Shown: piece after piece, positions 8,298 to 15,600 of the stretch
How positions within the stretch are numbered: position 1 is the stretch's first letter
Layout: each line of letters starts with the position of its first letter
Assembly (NCBI GenBank): GCA_964511385.1
Contig: CAZEFE010000015.1
Span: 1-16,123, forward strand
Source of the DNA: CAILHX01 sp964511385
Lineage (GTDB): Bacteria > Pseudomonadota > Gammaproteobacteria > Burkholderiales > Methylophilaceae
DNA: 16,123 nucleotides
Direction: 5' to 3'
The notes under the pieces: generated by a model
Seen by the model: only the letters and a program-made list of their open reading frames with translations
The model's database searches: none
What the model was told of the DNA's origin: nothing
Made by a program: the position numbers and the translations under genes

Positions 8298-8336
8298 TGG
8301 ACAGTTTGCGATTTTATATCTAAGAACAAATAAAAG
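8298..8336 (+). promoter_or_regulatory. Probable creT promoter region
   Basis: No single perfect promoter stands out. Two candidates are TGGACA (8298-8303, five of six) with TAAGAA at 17-bp spacing (8321-8326), and TTGCGA (8306-8311) with TAAAAG at 19 bp (8331-8336). In both, the -10 box lies inside the Csy-CreA target, so bound complex would block RNA polymerase. The segment is AT-rich against GC-rich surroundings. Confidence 0.4.
8311..8318 (-). promoter_or_regulatory. Candidate -10 region of the creA promoter
   Basis: On the minus strand the run TATAAAAT gives TATAAA (8318 to 8313), a five-of-six -10 box, about 45 nt before the first degenerate repeat. The -35 region (about 8336-8341, GGTTAC or the adjacent GTTACT) is poor. 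The box lies inside the stretch to which the CreA guide itself is matched, so the guide might also repress its own transcription. Confidence 0.45.
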
Positions 8337-8344
8337 TAACCTGG
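8313..8344 (-). promoter_or_regulatory. Target site (operator) of the CreA-guided Csy complex
   Basis: Read on the minus strand from 8342, the site is identical to pseudo-spacer positions 1-11 and then matches at 14-16, 19, 20, 22, 23 and 26, in total 19 of 30. Four of the eleven mismatches fall at positions 12, 18, 24 and 30, the every-sixth bases that Csy complexes flip out and do not read. The two bases 5' of the protospacer (8344, 8343) read CC, the type I-F PAM. A full seed with poor distal pairing should allow binding but not Cas3 cleavage. The site spans the AT-rich segment where the plus-strand creT promoter and the minus-strand creA promoter must lie. Confidence 0.75.
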
Positions 8345-8477
8345 ATTTTGACACCCCAGACGAATGGGTGCCAAACAAGCAAAAGCCGAGGTGGTGATGA
8401 CACCCCGGCTTTCCCGCAAGCAACTCGCGCTCCCACGAAGCCCAACCGTCCGGTTATGACGGCAAGGAGGTCACACG

Positions 8478-8510
8478 ATGTCCGGCCCGCATCCCTCTAG
8501 AAGAGCTTGA
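8478..8510 (+). CDS. creT mini-ORF, 10 codons with tandem AGA-AGA
   Basis: The ATG at 8478 lies 7 nt after a full-strength AAGGAGG (8464-8470), a better ribosome site than those of the cas genes. The peptide would be MSGPHPSRRA, with both arginines encoded by AGA (8499-8504) just before the TGA stop. AGA looks rare in the GC-rich genes around it, which favour CGC/CGG. The peptide is too short to be a folded protein. The likely effect is ribosome stalling and trapping of tRNA-Arg(UCU), as in known CreT RNAs. An alternative frame from ATG 8456 ends at TAG 8500 but has no ribosome site. Confidence 0.65.
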   Translation: MSGPHPSRRA

Positions 8511-8516
8511 GATGAG

Positions 8517-8557
8517 TGCCGCCCCACAGCCTAGTGTTGCGGGGGGCATTTTATCTT
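8517..8557 (+). terminator. Intrinsic terminator ending creT
   Basis: TGCC.CCC at 8517-8524 pairs with GGG.GGCA ending at 8548, one G-G mismatch interrupting the stem, and is followed at once by TTTTATCTT. It stands 41 bp before csy1. It would end the creT transcript, and csy1-cas6f would then depend on read-through or on another promoter that I cannot find between 8558 and 8597. Confidence 0.65.
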
Positions 8558-8597
8558 ATCCCTTGCACTAACACACTAAACGAAAGGAGCATCGTCA

Positions 8598-9887
8598 ATG
8601 ACCCACCCACCCCCGGCCTCAAGCGAAGCCATCCGCAACGCTATCCAAACCTTCCTGCAAGAGCGGCTGCAAGCCAAGCTCGACAAGCTCAAGGAAGGCC
8701 AGGACGAAGAGCGCAACAAGCTGCTGGAAATCCACCGAATGCAAACCTGGATCGCCGGCGCCGTAAGGCGCGTGGCACAAATCCAGCAAATCACTCACGC
8801 TCTCAAGTACATACACCCAGATGCACGGGGATCGAACCTCAAGACGGCGGGCAACCCAAACGCGGGCGCTACTGAGATAGGCACCCACAGCCTAGGCGAA
8901 CCCATCGCGCCAGACATAGTCGGCAATGCCGCCGCCCTCGACGTACACAAATTCTTATTGGTGGATGTCGGCGGCCAAACCCTATTACAACGCTGCATCA
9001 ACAAAGACCCGGCGCTGGCCGCCGCCTTCTCCGACAATGCAGAAACCGCACAGGTCTGGATGGCCGCCTTTTCGGGCTTGGCAAACCCAAAAGGCAAACC
9101 GGCTTCCCACACGCTTGCCAAACAAATCTACTGGCCCCTGGGCGGCGGGCAATATCATTTGCTGTCGCCGCTGTTCCCCACTTCGCTGGCCCATGCGGTC
9201 TGGCAACGTTTGCGCAAGGACCGTTTTTCCGAAGAAGCCAAAGCCGCCCGCCAAGCCCGCCGCGACCAGCGCCCGCACCCGCACGGCTACCACGAATATC
9301 CAAATCTGGCGGTGCAGAAATTCGGCGGGACGAAACCGCAGAACATCAGCCAATTAAACAGTGAGCGTTACGGCGAAAACTGGCTGTTGCCTTCCCTGCC
9401 GCCGCAATGGCAATCCGATCCAGTGCGCCCGCCGCATGGCGTCGAAAGCGTGTTCCTGCGCCGTTTCGGGCGGCGGCGGACAGTCTGGGAACTGACCGAA
9501 CTATTAAAAAAATTCCTCGCAAGCGTGGCAGACGACAACAATGTCCGCATTCGCAACAAACGCGCCGAACTTGTCCGCCACATTCTCGACGAGCTATTGC
9601 AATACGCCGCCGAGATTCAAGAACTGGACGGCGGCTGGACGCTGGAGGCAGCCTGCAAGCTCAACGAGGCCGAGCAATGTTGGCTGGACCCCAAGCGCGC
9701 CGAGGCCGACCCGGCGTTTGCCGCCCTGCGCCAGCAAGGCGCGTGGCAGGACGATGTGTGCCGTCGCTTTGGCCTGTGGCTCAACAGCCGCTTGCATAGC
9801 GACAAGCTGCCCGTGGGCTTGGTGGAATCGCTGGAATGGCAGGGGCTTTTGCAAGCCGAACTGCGGATGATCCGCCAGGAGCTATAG
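8598..9887 (+). CDS. csy1: Csy1 (Cas8f), large subunit of the type I-F surveillance complex
   Basis: The 429-residue protein is close to the 434 residues of Pseudomonas Csy1 and shares its landmarks: IQTFLQERLQAKLDKLK near the start, IHPDARGSNL, DVVGNAAALDV-like DIVGNAAALDV, SHTLAKQIYWPL, EYPNLAVQKFGGTKPQNISQLN and GENWLLPSLPPQW. Csy1 pairs with Csy2 at the 5' handle of the crRNA and recognises the CC/GG PAM. The FGGTKPQN motif, with Lys246 and Asn249 here, corresponds to the PAM-contacting loop of the family. AAAGGAG is 8 nt before the ATG. It is the first gene of the csy1-csy2-csy3-cas6f run and follows the putative creT terminator. If the CreTA reading is right, this protein also reads the PAM at the creT operator, so its loss would release CreT. 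Confidence 0.96.
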   Translation: MTHPPPASSEAIRNAIQTFLQERLQAKLDKLKEGQDEERNKLLEIHRMQTWIAGAVRRVAQIQQITHALKYIHPDARGSNLKTAGNPNAGATEIGTHSLGEPIAPDIVGNAAALDVHKFLLVDVGGQTLLQRCINKDPALAAAFSDNAETAQVWMAAFSGLANPKGKPASHTLAKQIYWPLGGGQYHLLSPLFPTSLAHAVWQRLRKDRFSEEAKAARQARRDQRPHPHGYHEYPNLAVQKFGGTKPQNISQLNSERYGENWLLPSLPPQWQSDPVRPPHGVESVFLRRFGRRRTVWELTELLKKFLASVADDNNVRIRNKRAELVRHILDELLQYAAEIQELDGGWTLEAACKLNEAEQCWLDPKRAEADPAFAALRQQGAWQDDVCRRFGLWLNSRLHSDKLPVGLVESLEWQGLLQAELRMIRQEL

Positions 9888-9890
9888 GCC

Positions 9891-10901
9891 ATGGCCGAAA
9901 CCTTAATCGAAGCCGGCGGCTTGTTGCGGCTGCCGCGCCTGCGTGTGCAAAACGCCAACGCCATCACCGGCCCCTTGAGCTGGGGCTTTCCCGCCCCGAC
10001 CGCCTTCACCGGCTTTGTCCACGCCCTGGAGCGCCGCCTGTCAGGCCGTTTGGCGGAAGGCTTTGGCGGGGTGGGCATCGTCTGCCATGGCTTCGCGGCG
10101 CAAGCCTCGCAGCCCGCCGGGCGGCACCACCAGGTTTTCCACCTCACCCGCAACCCGGTGGGCAAGGACGGCGGCGCGCCCGCGCTGATCGAAGAAGCCC
10201 GCGCCCATTTGGAAATCACCCTGCTGATTGCCGTGCGCGATGTGTTGGACGAGGAAGACGGGAAGGCGCTGGCGCAAGCCGCCTTCGCCCAAGCCCTGGG
10301 CATGAGGCTGGCCGGCGGCAGCATCCTTCCCGCCCCGCCCGGCAAACGCTATGGACCGGGATGGCACACCCTGCCGGAAAATCTGCAAGGCCAGCGCGAA
10401 GTTTTCCTAAAACTCCGCCGCCCCCTGCTGCCCGGCTCCGCCCTGGTGCAGCGCGAAGACCTGCTGCGCGGCCGACTCGCCGAAATGCAGGCCGAACACG
10501 CGGCCACCGCTTTGGATGCCCTGCTGGATCTCTGTCGGCTCAACATCGAGCCGGATCCGCCGGCCAGCGAAGACGCGGAAACCACCGAATGGCACATTCA
10601 CAAGCGCCGCCCCGGCTGGCTGGTTCCCTTGCCTGTGGGCTACGCCGGGATTTCCGAACTGTACCCGCCCGGCCAAGTCGCCAATGCCCGCGATGGCGAA
10701 ACCCCGTTCCGCTTCGTCGAAGCCCTGTATTCGCTGGGCGAATGGGTCAGCCCGCACCGCATCGAGACTCCCGGCAGCTTGCTGTGGCACACGGAGGCCG
10801 ACACCGAAGTCGGCCTTTACCGCTGCGTCAACCGCTACGCCGACACGCTTCCCCAGCCCACCGAATCGAACCAACCCCACAAGGAGAACACCCATGGCTA
10901 A
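9891..10901 (+). CDS. csy2: Csy2 (Cas5f) subunit of the type I-F surveillance complex
   Basis: The 336-residue protein shows the Csy2 N-terminal block LLRLPRLRVQNANAITGPLS, then WGFPAPTAFTGFVHALERRL and GVGIVCHGFAAQ, which places it firmly in Cas5f. It forms a heterodimer with Csy1 and holds the 8-nt 5' handle of the crRNA. The length is near the roughly 327 residues of the Pseudomonas protein. It starts 3 bp after the csy1 stop with AGGAG at good distance, and its last codons overlap the csy3 start by 8 nt. The ribosome site of csy3 therefore lies inside csy2, which indicates coupled translation in one operon. Confidence 0.95.
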   Translation: MAETLIEAGGLLRLPRLRVQNANAITGPLSWGFPAPTAFTGFVHALERRLSGRLAEGFGGVGIVCHGFAAQASQPAGRHHQVFHLTRNPVGKDGGAPALIEEARAHLEITLLIAVRDVLDEEDGKALAQAAFAQALGMRLAGGSILPAPPGKRYGPGWHTLPENLQGQREVFLKLRRPLLPGSALVQREDLLRGRLAEMQAEHAATALDALLDLCRLNIEPDPPASEDAETTEWHIHKRRPGWLVPLPVGYAGISELYPPGQVANARDGETPFRFVEALYSLGEWVSPHRIETPGSLLWHTEADTEVGLYRCVNRYADTLPQPTESNQPHKENTHG

Positions 10902-11934
10902 AGCAACCGACCTCAAAACCGCTTCCGTCCTCGCCTTCGAGCGCAAGCTCGACCCCTCCGACGCCCTGTTCAGCGCCGGGCCTTGGGAAGCCCGTGACGA
11001 CAGCGCGAACTGGCCCGCCGTCACCGTCCGCGCAAAGTCCGTGCGCGGCACGATTTCCAACCGCCTGAAAGACAAAGACCAAAACAACGCCGCCAAGCTT
11101 GACGCCTCGATCCAATCGCCCAATTTGCAAACCGTCGATGTCGCCACCCTGCCCAACGACTCCGACACCCTGAGTGCCCGCTTCACCCTGCGCGTCCTGG
11201 GCGGCACCGGCACGCCTTCGGCCTGCAACAACGCCGACTACCAAGCCAAGCTGCTCGCCACCGTGGAAGCCTACCGGCAAGACACCGGCTTTGGCGAACT
11301 CGCCCGCCGCTACGCCGCCAACCTCGCCAACGCCCGCTTCCTCTGGCGCAACCGCGTCGGCGCGGAGCAAATCGAAGTGCGTGTCAGCAAGCTCAAAGAC
11401 GGCAAGCCGGAGCAAACTTGGGTCTTCGACGCCCTTGCCCATTCTTTGCGCAATTTCGACGACTCGCCGGTTTTAAGCGAGCTGGCCCAGACCATCGAAG
11501 CGGGCCTTGCGGGCAAAGACTATGTGCTGCTTGAAGTCACCGCCTACGCCCGCGTCGGCGCGGGCCAGGAGGTCTACCCCTCGCAAGAACTCATACTGGA
11601 CAAAGGCGACAAGAAAGGCCAGAAAAGCAAGACGCTCTACGCCGTTGGCGACACCGCCGCCATGCACAGCCAGAAGATCGGCAACGCCTTGCGCACCATC
11701 GACACCTGGTACCCGGACGAAAACGGCGACGGCCTAGGCCCCATCGCCGTCGAACCCTACGGCTCTGTCACCTCGCAAGGCAAAGCCTACCGCCAGCCCA
11801 AGGACAAGGCCGACTTCTACAGCCTGCTCGACAACTGGGTGCTGCGCGACAAGGCCCCCACACCGGGCGACCAGCATTTCGTGATCGCCACGCTGGTGCG
11901 GGGTGGTGTGTTCGGCGAGAGCGAAAAGGACTGA
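10894..11934 (+). CDS. csy3: Csy3 (Cas7f) backbone subunit of the type I-F surveillance complex
   Basis: The 346-residue protein starts MAKATDLKTASVLAFERKLD and contains SDALFSAG, KSVRGTISNRLK, FTLRVLGGTGTPSACNN, RYAANLANARFLWRNRVGAE and PYGSVTSQGKAYRQP, all typical of Cas7f. Six copies of this subunit wrap the crRNA spacer and set the 6-nt periodicity in which every sixth base is flipped out. That periodicity matters for reading the CreA target. AAGGAG lies 7 nt before the ATG, within the end of csy2. The longer open frame upstream (from 10516) is not part of the gene. Size and motifs show no defect. Confidence 0.96.
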   Translation: MAKATDLKTASVLAFERKLDPSDALFSAGPWEARDDSANWPAVTVRAKSVRGTISNRLKDKDQNNAAKLDASIQSPNLQTVDVATLPNDSDTLSARFTLRVLGGTGTPSACNNADYQAKLLATVEAYRQDTGFGELARRYAANLANARFLWRNRVGAEQIEVRVSKLKDGKPEQTWVFDALAHSLRNFDDSPVLSELAQTIEAGLAGKDYVLLEVTAYARVGAGQEVYPSQELILDKGDKKGQKSKTLYAVGDTAAMHSQKIGNALRTIDTWYPDENGDGLGPIAVEPYGSVTSQGKAYRQPKDKADFYSLLDNWVLRDKAPTPGDQHFVIATLVRGGVFGESEKD

Positions 11935-11938
11935 CGCC

Positions 11939-12496
11939 ATGGATGCCTACCTGGACATCAAGCTGCTGCCCGACCCGGAGTTCGCCCCCAATCTGTTGAT
12001 GAACGCCCTGTTCGCCAAGCTGCACCGCGCCTTGGTCGAGCATGGCGCGGGCGATGTCGGTGTCAGCTTCCCCTGCCTCGGCAACAAAAGCCTGGGCGCA
12101 AAGCTCAGGCTGCACGGTCGGGCCGACGCGCTGGAACAGCTCATGGCCTTAGACTGGCTGCACGGAATGCGCGACCACGCCGCCGTCGGGCCGGTCGGGC
12201 CGGTGCCCTCCGACGCCAGCCATGTCATCGTCCGCCGCGTCCAGGCCAAAAGCAGCGTGGAGCGCGAACGCCGCCGCCTAGCCGCCCGGTTGGGGCTGGA
12301 TCGGGAAGAAGCGGTGCTGCGGATACCTGACACCGCCGCCGAAACCCTGGCCCTGCCTTTTGTGATGCTGAAAAGCCAAAGCACCGGCCAGCACTTCCGC
12401 CTCTTCGTCGAGCACCTGCCGCCGCAAAGCGAACCCCGCCCCGGCCCGTTCAGCGCCTACGGCCTCAGCCCCGCCGCCACCGTCCCCTGGTTCTGA
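11939..12496 (+). CDS. cas6f: Cas6f (Csy4), crRNA-processing endoribonuclease
   Basis: The 185-residue protein matches Pseudomonas Csy4 along its length: MDAYLDIKLLPDPEF, LMNALFAKLHRALV, RVQAKSSVERERRRL, RIPDTAAETLALPF and LKSQSTGQHFRLF, ending VPWF. The catalytic pair is visible as His29 and Ser148. The arginine-rich helix (about 109-117) that fits the major groove of the repeat hairpin is also present. The enzyme cuts pre-crRNA 3' of the CTGCC/GGCAG stem and stays bound to it. It should process both the 58-repeat array and the two degenerate repeats of the mini-CRISPR. AAAAGGA precedes the start by 8 nt, and the gap after csy3 is only 4 bp. Confidence 0.97.
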   Translation: MDAYLDIKLLPDPEFAPNLLMNALFAKLHRALVEHGAGDVGVSFPCLGNKSLGAKLRLHGRADALEQLMALDWLHGMRDHAAVGPVGPVPSDASHVIVRRVQAKSSVERERRRLAARLGLDREEAVLRIPDTAAETLALPFVMLKSQSTGQHFRLFVEHLPPQSEPRPGPFSAYGLSPAATVPWF

Positions 12497-12522
12497 CCCT
12501 TTTTTTCCGGCCAGGAAAAGCT

Positions 12523-12562
12523 CCTTTGCAAATCAAAAGTTTGCAAGGGGGCTAAATTTTTT
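12523..12562 (+). terminator. Probable terminator of the csy operon
   Basis: CCTTTGCAAA (12523-12532) pairs with TTTGCAAGGG (12540-12549) around a 7-nt loop, a 10-bp stem with one G-U pair. A run of six T follows after seven bases, at 12557-12562. The gap before the T-run makes it less than ideal, and it overlaps the IHF site, so the symmetry may serve DNA bending instead. Confidence 0.5.
12531..12543 (+). promoter_or_regulatory. IHF binding site in the leader
   Basis: AATCAAAAGTTTG fits the IHF consensus WATCAANNNNTTR at every fixed position. It lies about 84 bp before the first repeat. IHF bends the leader for Cas1-Cas2-3 integration in type I-F systems (established), so a site here fits an acquisition-competent array. 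Confidence 0.65.
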
Positions 12563-12577
12563 GGTTATTCGCCAGAA

Positions 12578-12606
12578 TTGCCAACATTTTCTTTAACAAT
12601 TAAACT
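12578..12606 (+). promoter_or_regulatory. Array promoter
   Basis: TTGCCA (12578-12583) and TAAACT (12601-12606) are separated by exactly 17 bp and match sigma70 boxes at five and four of six positions. Transcription would begin near 12613, about 14 nt before the first repeat. Confidence 0.6.
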
Positions 12607-12626
12607 GTTACGGCTCTGATGGCCTT

Positions 12627-15600
12627 CTTTACTGCCGGATAGGCAGCTTAGAAAATCCAACATTTTAAAGAGGGCGTTGAAATGATCTTTACTGCCGGAT
12701 AGGCAGCTTAGAAAGGTTATCGGGTTGGGCGGTGTTGATGGGTTGTCTTTACTGCCGGATAGGCAGCTTAGAAAGTTATTGTCATGCGGCAGCTTTGAGA
12801 TTGATACTTTACTGCCGGATAGGCAGCTTAGAAAAGGACGTGTTCCTCGAAATGGTCGAGATGGTCCTTTACTGCCGGATAGGCAGCTTAGAAAGCGTAG
12901 TTTTCCGCCCACATGTCGCGGAACTCCTTTACTGCCGGATAGGCAGCTTAGAAACGGCGGTTGCGCTCCGTCTGCGCCTTCGCCAACTTTACTGCCGGAT
13001 AGGCAGCTTAGAAATAGGTCAAGAGTGACCGCGCCCGCGTCGGGAGCTTTACTGCCGGATAGGCAGCTTAGAAACGTCGGGCGGGGTGTTCATCGCGGCC
13101 ACGGAGCTTTACTGCCGGATAGGCAGCTTAGAAAAGCATCCCGCCGCCCACCGCCCCGGCCAAGCCCTTTACTGCCGGATAGGCAGCTTAGAAAGCCGCC
13201 AGGGCGCACATCGAGGCGGGCGAATACTTTACTGCCGGATAGGCAGCTTAGAAACGCCATCGCCGCCAACTCCTACAGCATCGGCTCTTTACTGCCGGAT
13301 AGGCAGCTTAGAAAAGCCAGCCCGCCGCGATAGCCTTGCCGCCGTTCTTTACTGCCGGATAGGCAGCTTAGAAATGCGCCAGCATCCCAAGATCCTGATG
13401 GCGGTGCTTTACTGCCGGATAGGCAGCTTAGAAAGCTCCTCGCCATGCGGTTCTTGGAGATTTACGACTTTACTGCCGGATAGGCAGCTTAGAAACAACC
13501 GCCCGCACGGCGCAGATAAACCCCATCCTTTACTGCCGGATAGGCAGCTTAGAAAGCGCTGAGGGCGAAGAAGCCCGACCCGGCGGACTTTACTGCCGGA
13601 TAGGCAGCTTAGAAAGCTGTGGTATCTGCGCCGCGACGATAGCGCGTCTTTACTGCCGGATAGGCAGCTTAGAAAAAATCGGTTGCTTCCTCGCGCATTT
13701 CTTCGAGCTTTACTGCCGGATAGGCAGCTTAGAAAGCGACGGCCGCAGGACTTGATTCTGTCGTGACCTTTACTGCCGGATAGGCAGCTTAGAAATAGTG
13801 TCGGGAGCGGTGGAAAGCCTGCCACTACTTTACTGCCGGATAGGCAGCTTAGAAATGCCGCGTAGCCGATGGCGGCGACGGTAGTCACTTTACTGCCGGA
13901 TAGGCAGCTTAGAAAGCGCCCACCGTGCCGGGCGCGGGCGGCGGGTCCTTTACTGCCGGATAGGCAGCTTAGAAATATTGCCGCCTCCAACACTGTCGCC
14001 TTTCGCCCTTTACTGCCGGATAGGCAGCTTAGAAAAATGGCGCGATGCCGTAAACCAACACGCTATCCTTTACTGCCGGATAGGCAGCTTAGAAACTATC
14101 CAAACGGTGCGGACCGATGAGTTTTGTCTTTACTGCCGGATAGGCAGCTTAGAAAGCCGATGCCAATCGGCGCGTCAGCACAATTACCCTTTACTGCCGG
14201 ATAGGCAGCTTAGAAATTAGACAAACCAGGATTGAGGCGGGCGCTATTCTTTACTGCCGGATAGGCAGCTTAGAAAATCATGATCGGCTACACCGATAAA
14301 ACGGCGACCTTTACTGCCGGATAGGCAGCTTAGAAAACCTTGGCCTGCGTCAGCCAGGGTGGCTAGGACTTTACTGCCGGATAGGCAGCTTAGAAATTGC
14401 AGACGCGCCTGCTGAAATTGGCGGTGGCCTTTACTGCCGGATAGGCAGCTTAGAAATATCATGGCTCCCCATGGGAACGCCCCCGCACCTTTACTGCCGG
14501 ATAGGCAGCTTAGAAATGCCCGAGCAACTGTTCCAGCTCGCGCTTGTCCTTTACTGCCGGATAGGCAGCTTAGAAAATTACCTTCCGCCTGTCAGTGCGC
14601 CAAGTGGCCTTTACTGCCGGATAGGCAGCTTAGAAAGGTATCGAAGTCTCGGAGATGTCAGAAGGTAGCTTTACTGCCGGATAGGCAGCTTAGAAACGGT
14701 CAACGCCGAGCTTTTGCAGGCGTTTGTGCCTTTACTGCCGGATAGGCAGCTTAGAAACTCGCCGCCAGGTGCGAGGCATTGGACGCATCCTTTACTGCCG
14801 GATAGGCAGCTTAGAAAATTGTCCGGGGGCTGTGCCATACTGCCCGGCACTTTACTGCCGGATAGGCAGCTTAGAAAAATCCGGGCGAAGCTGTCGCCGC
14901 TCTGCGGGGTCTTTACTGCCGGATAGGCAGCTTAGAAAGCCGCCCTTGGATGCATTGGCGTTCTCCACATCTTTACTGCCGGATAGGCAGCTTAGAAATG
15001 GATCGACCGCAAGGTCGAGCGGGCGCTGTTCTTTACTGCCGGATAGGCAGCTTAGAAAGCCACCGCCGCTGCGCCGACCACCCAAGCAAGCTTTACTGCC
15101 GGATAGGCAGCTTAGAAACGCGACGCCGGCAACACGCAAGCCGTCTCCGACTTTACTGCCGGATAGGCAGCTTAGAAAATCGCCTCGGCGGTGCCGACCG
15201 TGGCGCTTGCCTTTACTGCCGGATAGGCAGCTTAGAAACTGGACCACCTGCGGCTGGGTCCGTACAGGAACTTTACTGCCGGATAGGCAGCTTAGAAACG
15301 TCCAGCGGAGGCGGATGGTGGTATGTCGCCCTTTACTGCCGGATAGGCAGCTTAGAAATCGCAAACGCGCCCCGCCCCGGCACTTACAGTCTTTACTGCC
15401 GGATAGGCAGCTTAGAAACCGACGCCGTCATCCTGGTACGTCATCCCCCCCTTTACTGCCGGATAGGCAGCTTAGAAAATCGAGCTGACCATCGAGCAGA
15501 TGCGGCTCCTACTTTACTGCCGGATAGGCAGCTTAGAAAGTAAACATATGCCAGTTTGTGTCGTAGCTCCAACTTTACTGCCGGATAGGCAGCTTAGAAA

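Larger units (their letters stand above)
8185..8306 (-). ncRNA. creA: CreA-like crRNA antitoxin: degenerate mini-CRISPR with one pseudo-spacer
   Basis: Two repeat copies lie on the minus strand, antisense to the array direction. Repeat 1 (8270 to 8243) has seven mismatches to the array repeat but keeps a Cas6f-type hairpin (CTGTC/GGCAG with one G-U pair) and a handle CTTAGGAA. Repeat 2 (8212 to 8185) matches the array repeat over a continuous 24 nt (8188-8211), with changes only at its ends. The pseudo-spacer between them is 30 nt (8242 to 8213), close to the 32 nt of the array. Cas6f should cut both repeats and load the product into a Csy complex. Its first 11 nt are identical to a site at 8342-8332 flanked by a CC PAM. 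Transcription likely starts near 8306, below a TATAAA box; the exact ends are inferred. Degenerate repeats plus partial target pairing are the hallmarks of CreA/CreR guides. Confidence 0.8.
8343..8557 (+). ncRNA. creT: CreT-like toxin RNA: structured leader, mini-ORF and terminator
   Basis: From the CreA target the plus strand runs through a structured leader and a strong Shine-Dalgarno to a 10-codon mini-ORF with tandem AGA codons, and ends in an intrinsic terminator. This is the composition of CreT of the Haloarcula hispanica CreTA module (established knowledge), where a translated mini-ORF with rare arginine codons ties up the matching scarce tRNA and arrests the cell. The leader has hairpins at 8347-8375 (TTTG.CACCC with GGGTG.CAAA), 8382-8412 (11 bp with one A-C mismatch) and 8446-8462 (CCGTC/GACGG); the last sits just upstream of the Shine-Dalgarno and leaves it free. 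The 5' end is estimated from the promoter candidates. The sequence shows the parts; toxicity is inferred. The alternative is a simple regulatory leader of the csy operon. Confidence 0.65.
12497..12626 (+). promoter_or_regulatory. CRISPR leader
   Basis: This 130-bp AT-rich stretch lies between the cas6f stop and the first repeat, the position where new spacers enter. It contains an IHF-type site, a promoter and a terminator-like hairpin, listed separately. Array direction follows from the handle CTTAGAAA at the right of each repeat, so transcription goes rightwards from here. Confidence 0.85.

Noticed and set aside
8348..8376. Perfect -35 box TTGACA at 8348-8353 as the creT promoter
   Set aside because: At 17-18 bp spacing the -10 position reads CCAAAC or CAAACA, a poor match, and the box is part of a hairpin stem. 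Kept only as a weak alternative.
8382..8412. Hairpin AAAGCCG/CGGCTTT as a plus-strand terminator
   Set aside because: The bases after it are CCCGCAAG, with no T-run, and it lies before the mini-ORF; better read as leader structure. On the minus strand the following TTTTGCTTGTTT is only weakly terminator-like, and no gene is seen upstream of it.
8456..8500. Alternative mini-ORF from ATG 8456 with tandem AGG codons, ending TAG
   Set aside because: It has no Shine-Dalgarno, and its AGG-AGG is the ribosome site of the 8478 ORF. It could contribute but is less likely than the AGA frame.
8516..8875. 119-residue plus-strand frame overlapping the start of csy1
   Set aside because: It runs out of frame through well-supported csy1 coding sequence and resembles no family.
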